From the NCBI RefSeq assembly GCF_000302595.1, contig NZ_JH947126.1:30444-94443 (forward strand): 64,000 bases of DNA, in the 5' to 3' direction. Numbering within the stretch: position 1 is the first letter of the stretch; the number at the start of each line of letters is the position of its first letter. This DNA is from Pedobacter arcticus A12. GTDB taxonomy: Bacteria; Bacteroidota; Bacteroidia; Sphingobacteriales; Sphingobacteriaceae. The notes below the pieces were generated by a model, which was not told the origin of the DNA, did no database searches, and saw only the letters and a program-made list of their open reading frames with translations. Position numbers and translations under genes: made by a program. This document shows, in pieces, positions 63,182-64,000 of the stretch.

Positions 63182-64000
63182 ATGAAGAGATTCTTAAGTA
63201 TTATCGGAGTGTTGTTTTTTGTGGGATGTTCGCCCAAACTGGACAAGAAAACCAATATAGCACAGCAGGCAGAAGAAGTTCTGAAACAACAGACCCTGGC
63301 CGAGGCAGACTGGGCCATGCAACAGCAACCGGTCACCGTCACCGCAGAAACATCAACAAGAAGTGCGGGCGGGAAGCATGATTTCTTTTCGGAGGGAGAC
63401 TACTGGTGGCCGGATCCAAAAGACGCCAGTGCGCCCTATATCCAGAAAGACGGGCTGACCAATCCGGACAACTTTGTTGCACACCGGCTGGCGATGATCC
63501 GTCTGAACAGGATCGTGGGTGCTCTGGCATCAGCATATAAGATCACGGGAGAGGAAAAGTATGTAAAGCAGGCAGTTCTTCATCTGAAAGCCTGGTTTGT
63601 AAACGCCAGCACCAAGATGAACCCAGACCTGGAATACGCACAGGCCATTACCGGAAGGTTCAAAGGCAGGGGTATCGGTATCATCGATACCATCCATCTG
63701 CTGGATGTTGCACAGGGAGCTTTGGTGATGTCAGATAAAATCAGTCCTGCCGATCTGAAAGCCATCAAGAGCTGGTTCTCCAGCTATACCAAATGGCTGA
63801 TGACCAGCAAGAACGGTATCGAGGAGATGAACGCAAAGAACAATCACGGAACCTGTTTTACTTTACAGATAGCCGGTTTTGCAAAGCTTACGGGCAATGG
63901 GGAACTGCTTAAGTTTGCCTCAGACCGTTACAAAACTGTTCTACTACCCAGCCAGATGGCAACAGACGGAAGCTTCCCCCTAGAGATGGCCCGTACCAAA
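63182..64000 (+). CDS. Alginate-lyase-superfamily lipoprotein (PL38-like), cut by window end
   Basis: An open frame of 273 codons runs off the right edge. Lipobox VLFFVGCSPK. The alpha-helical toroid typical of PF05426 is suggested by FFSEGDYWWPDPKDASAPYI, DNFVAHRLAMIRLNRIVGAL, YVKQAVLHLKAWF and GIGIIDTIHLLDVAQ, and by the catalytic region NAKNNHGTCFTLQIAGFAKL with the Asn-His pair. PL38 members of this superfamily cut glucuronan, while PL5 cuts alginate; the GHGT context favours the former. It starts 3 bp after GH2 and shares its GC-rich composition, so the pair came together. It was too incomplete to have a stop in the window. Confidence 0.85.
   Translation, partial: MKRFLSIIGVLFFVGCSPKLDKKTNIAQQAEEVLKQQTLAEADWAMQQQPVTVTAETSTRSAGGKHDFFSEGDYWWPDPKDASAPYIQKDGLTNPDNFVAHRLAMIRLNRIVGALASAYKITGEEKYVKQAVLHLKAWFVNASTKMNPDLEYAQAITGRFKGRGIGIIDTIHLLDVAQGALVMSDKISPADLKAIKSWFSSYTKWLMTSKNGIEEMNAKNNHGTCFTLQIAGFAKLTGNGELLKFASDRYKTVLLPSQMATDGSFPLEMARTK

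Noticed and set aside
10217..64000. Sulfated fucan (fucoidan) degradation system
   Set aside because: No sulfatase or formylglycine motif (C-x-P-x-R) was seen in any protein of the window, so a sulfated target is not supported here.

Overview
The window reads as Bacteroidota chromosome, most like a soil or freshwater Sphingobacteriaceae such as Pedobacter. The evidence is a low-GC gene set with SusC/SusD partners, a hybrid two-component regulator, type IX sorting tails, PafA phosphatase, many Sec- or lipobox-exported glycan enzymes and almost no Shine-Dalgarno sequences. No species name can be read from the sequence.

Layout. Bases 1-4246 are ordinary chromosome: a LacI-type regulator cut by the window edge, pabB, a universal stress protein, an NlpC/P60 hydrolase followed by a (TTAG)14 microsatellite, and a DUF4256 protein. 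From 4415 to the right edge nearly everything is carbohydrate machinery, so this is one very large polysaccharide utilisation region (or several merged ones). It starts with a hybrid sensor/regulator (4415-8488) and a Tat-exported phosphoesterase. The core follows (10217-38069): GH95, GH31, a beta-helix protein broken by an IS200/IS605 element, GH29, SusC, SusD, a fasciclin-like lipoprotein, a heparinase-I-fold lyase, a T9SS-secreted protein, PL6, a double-esterase protein, a second GH29, PafA phosphatase and a GH28-like protein. A repeat-rich scar (38070-40553) holds a RAYT transposase with an in-frame stop, REP-like palindromes, 117-bp direct repeats and a frameshifted DoxX-like gene. The right part carries a soluble sugar dehydrogenase plus cytochrome c, GH105 plus an intact copy of the beta-helix protein, a six-hairpin glycosidase, a lipoprotein plus T9SS subtilase pair, a second heparinase-fold protein, KdgF, a GATase-like protein, a beta-propeller protein plus GH36, an AraC regulator plus GH3, and finally GH2 and an alginate-lyase-superfamily (PL38-like) gene cut by the window end. 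These last two genes are clearly GC-richer than the rest.

How the genes fit together (inference). Lyases of three folds would cut a uronate-containing backbone. GH105 and KdgF would process the 4,5-unsaturated uronates. GH29, GH95, GH31 and GH36 would strip L-fucose and alpha-galactose side chains, esterases would remove acyl groups, and SusC/D would import oligomers. No sulfatase is seen, which argues against a sulfated algal fucan. A fucose-, galactose- and glucuronate-rich fungal (for example Mucorales), plant or bacterial exopolysaccharide fits better. Four genes are broken or cut: the beta-helix gene (IS insertion), the RAYT (nonsense), the DoxX-like gene (frameshift), and the two edge genes by the window itself. 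No tRNA, rRNA, CRISPR array or prophage was recognised.
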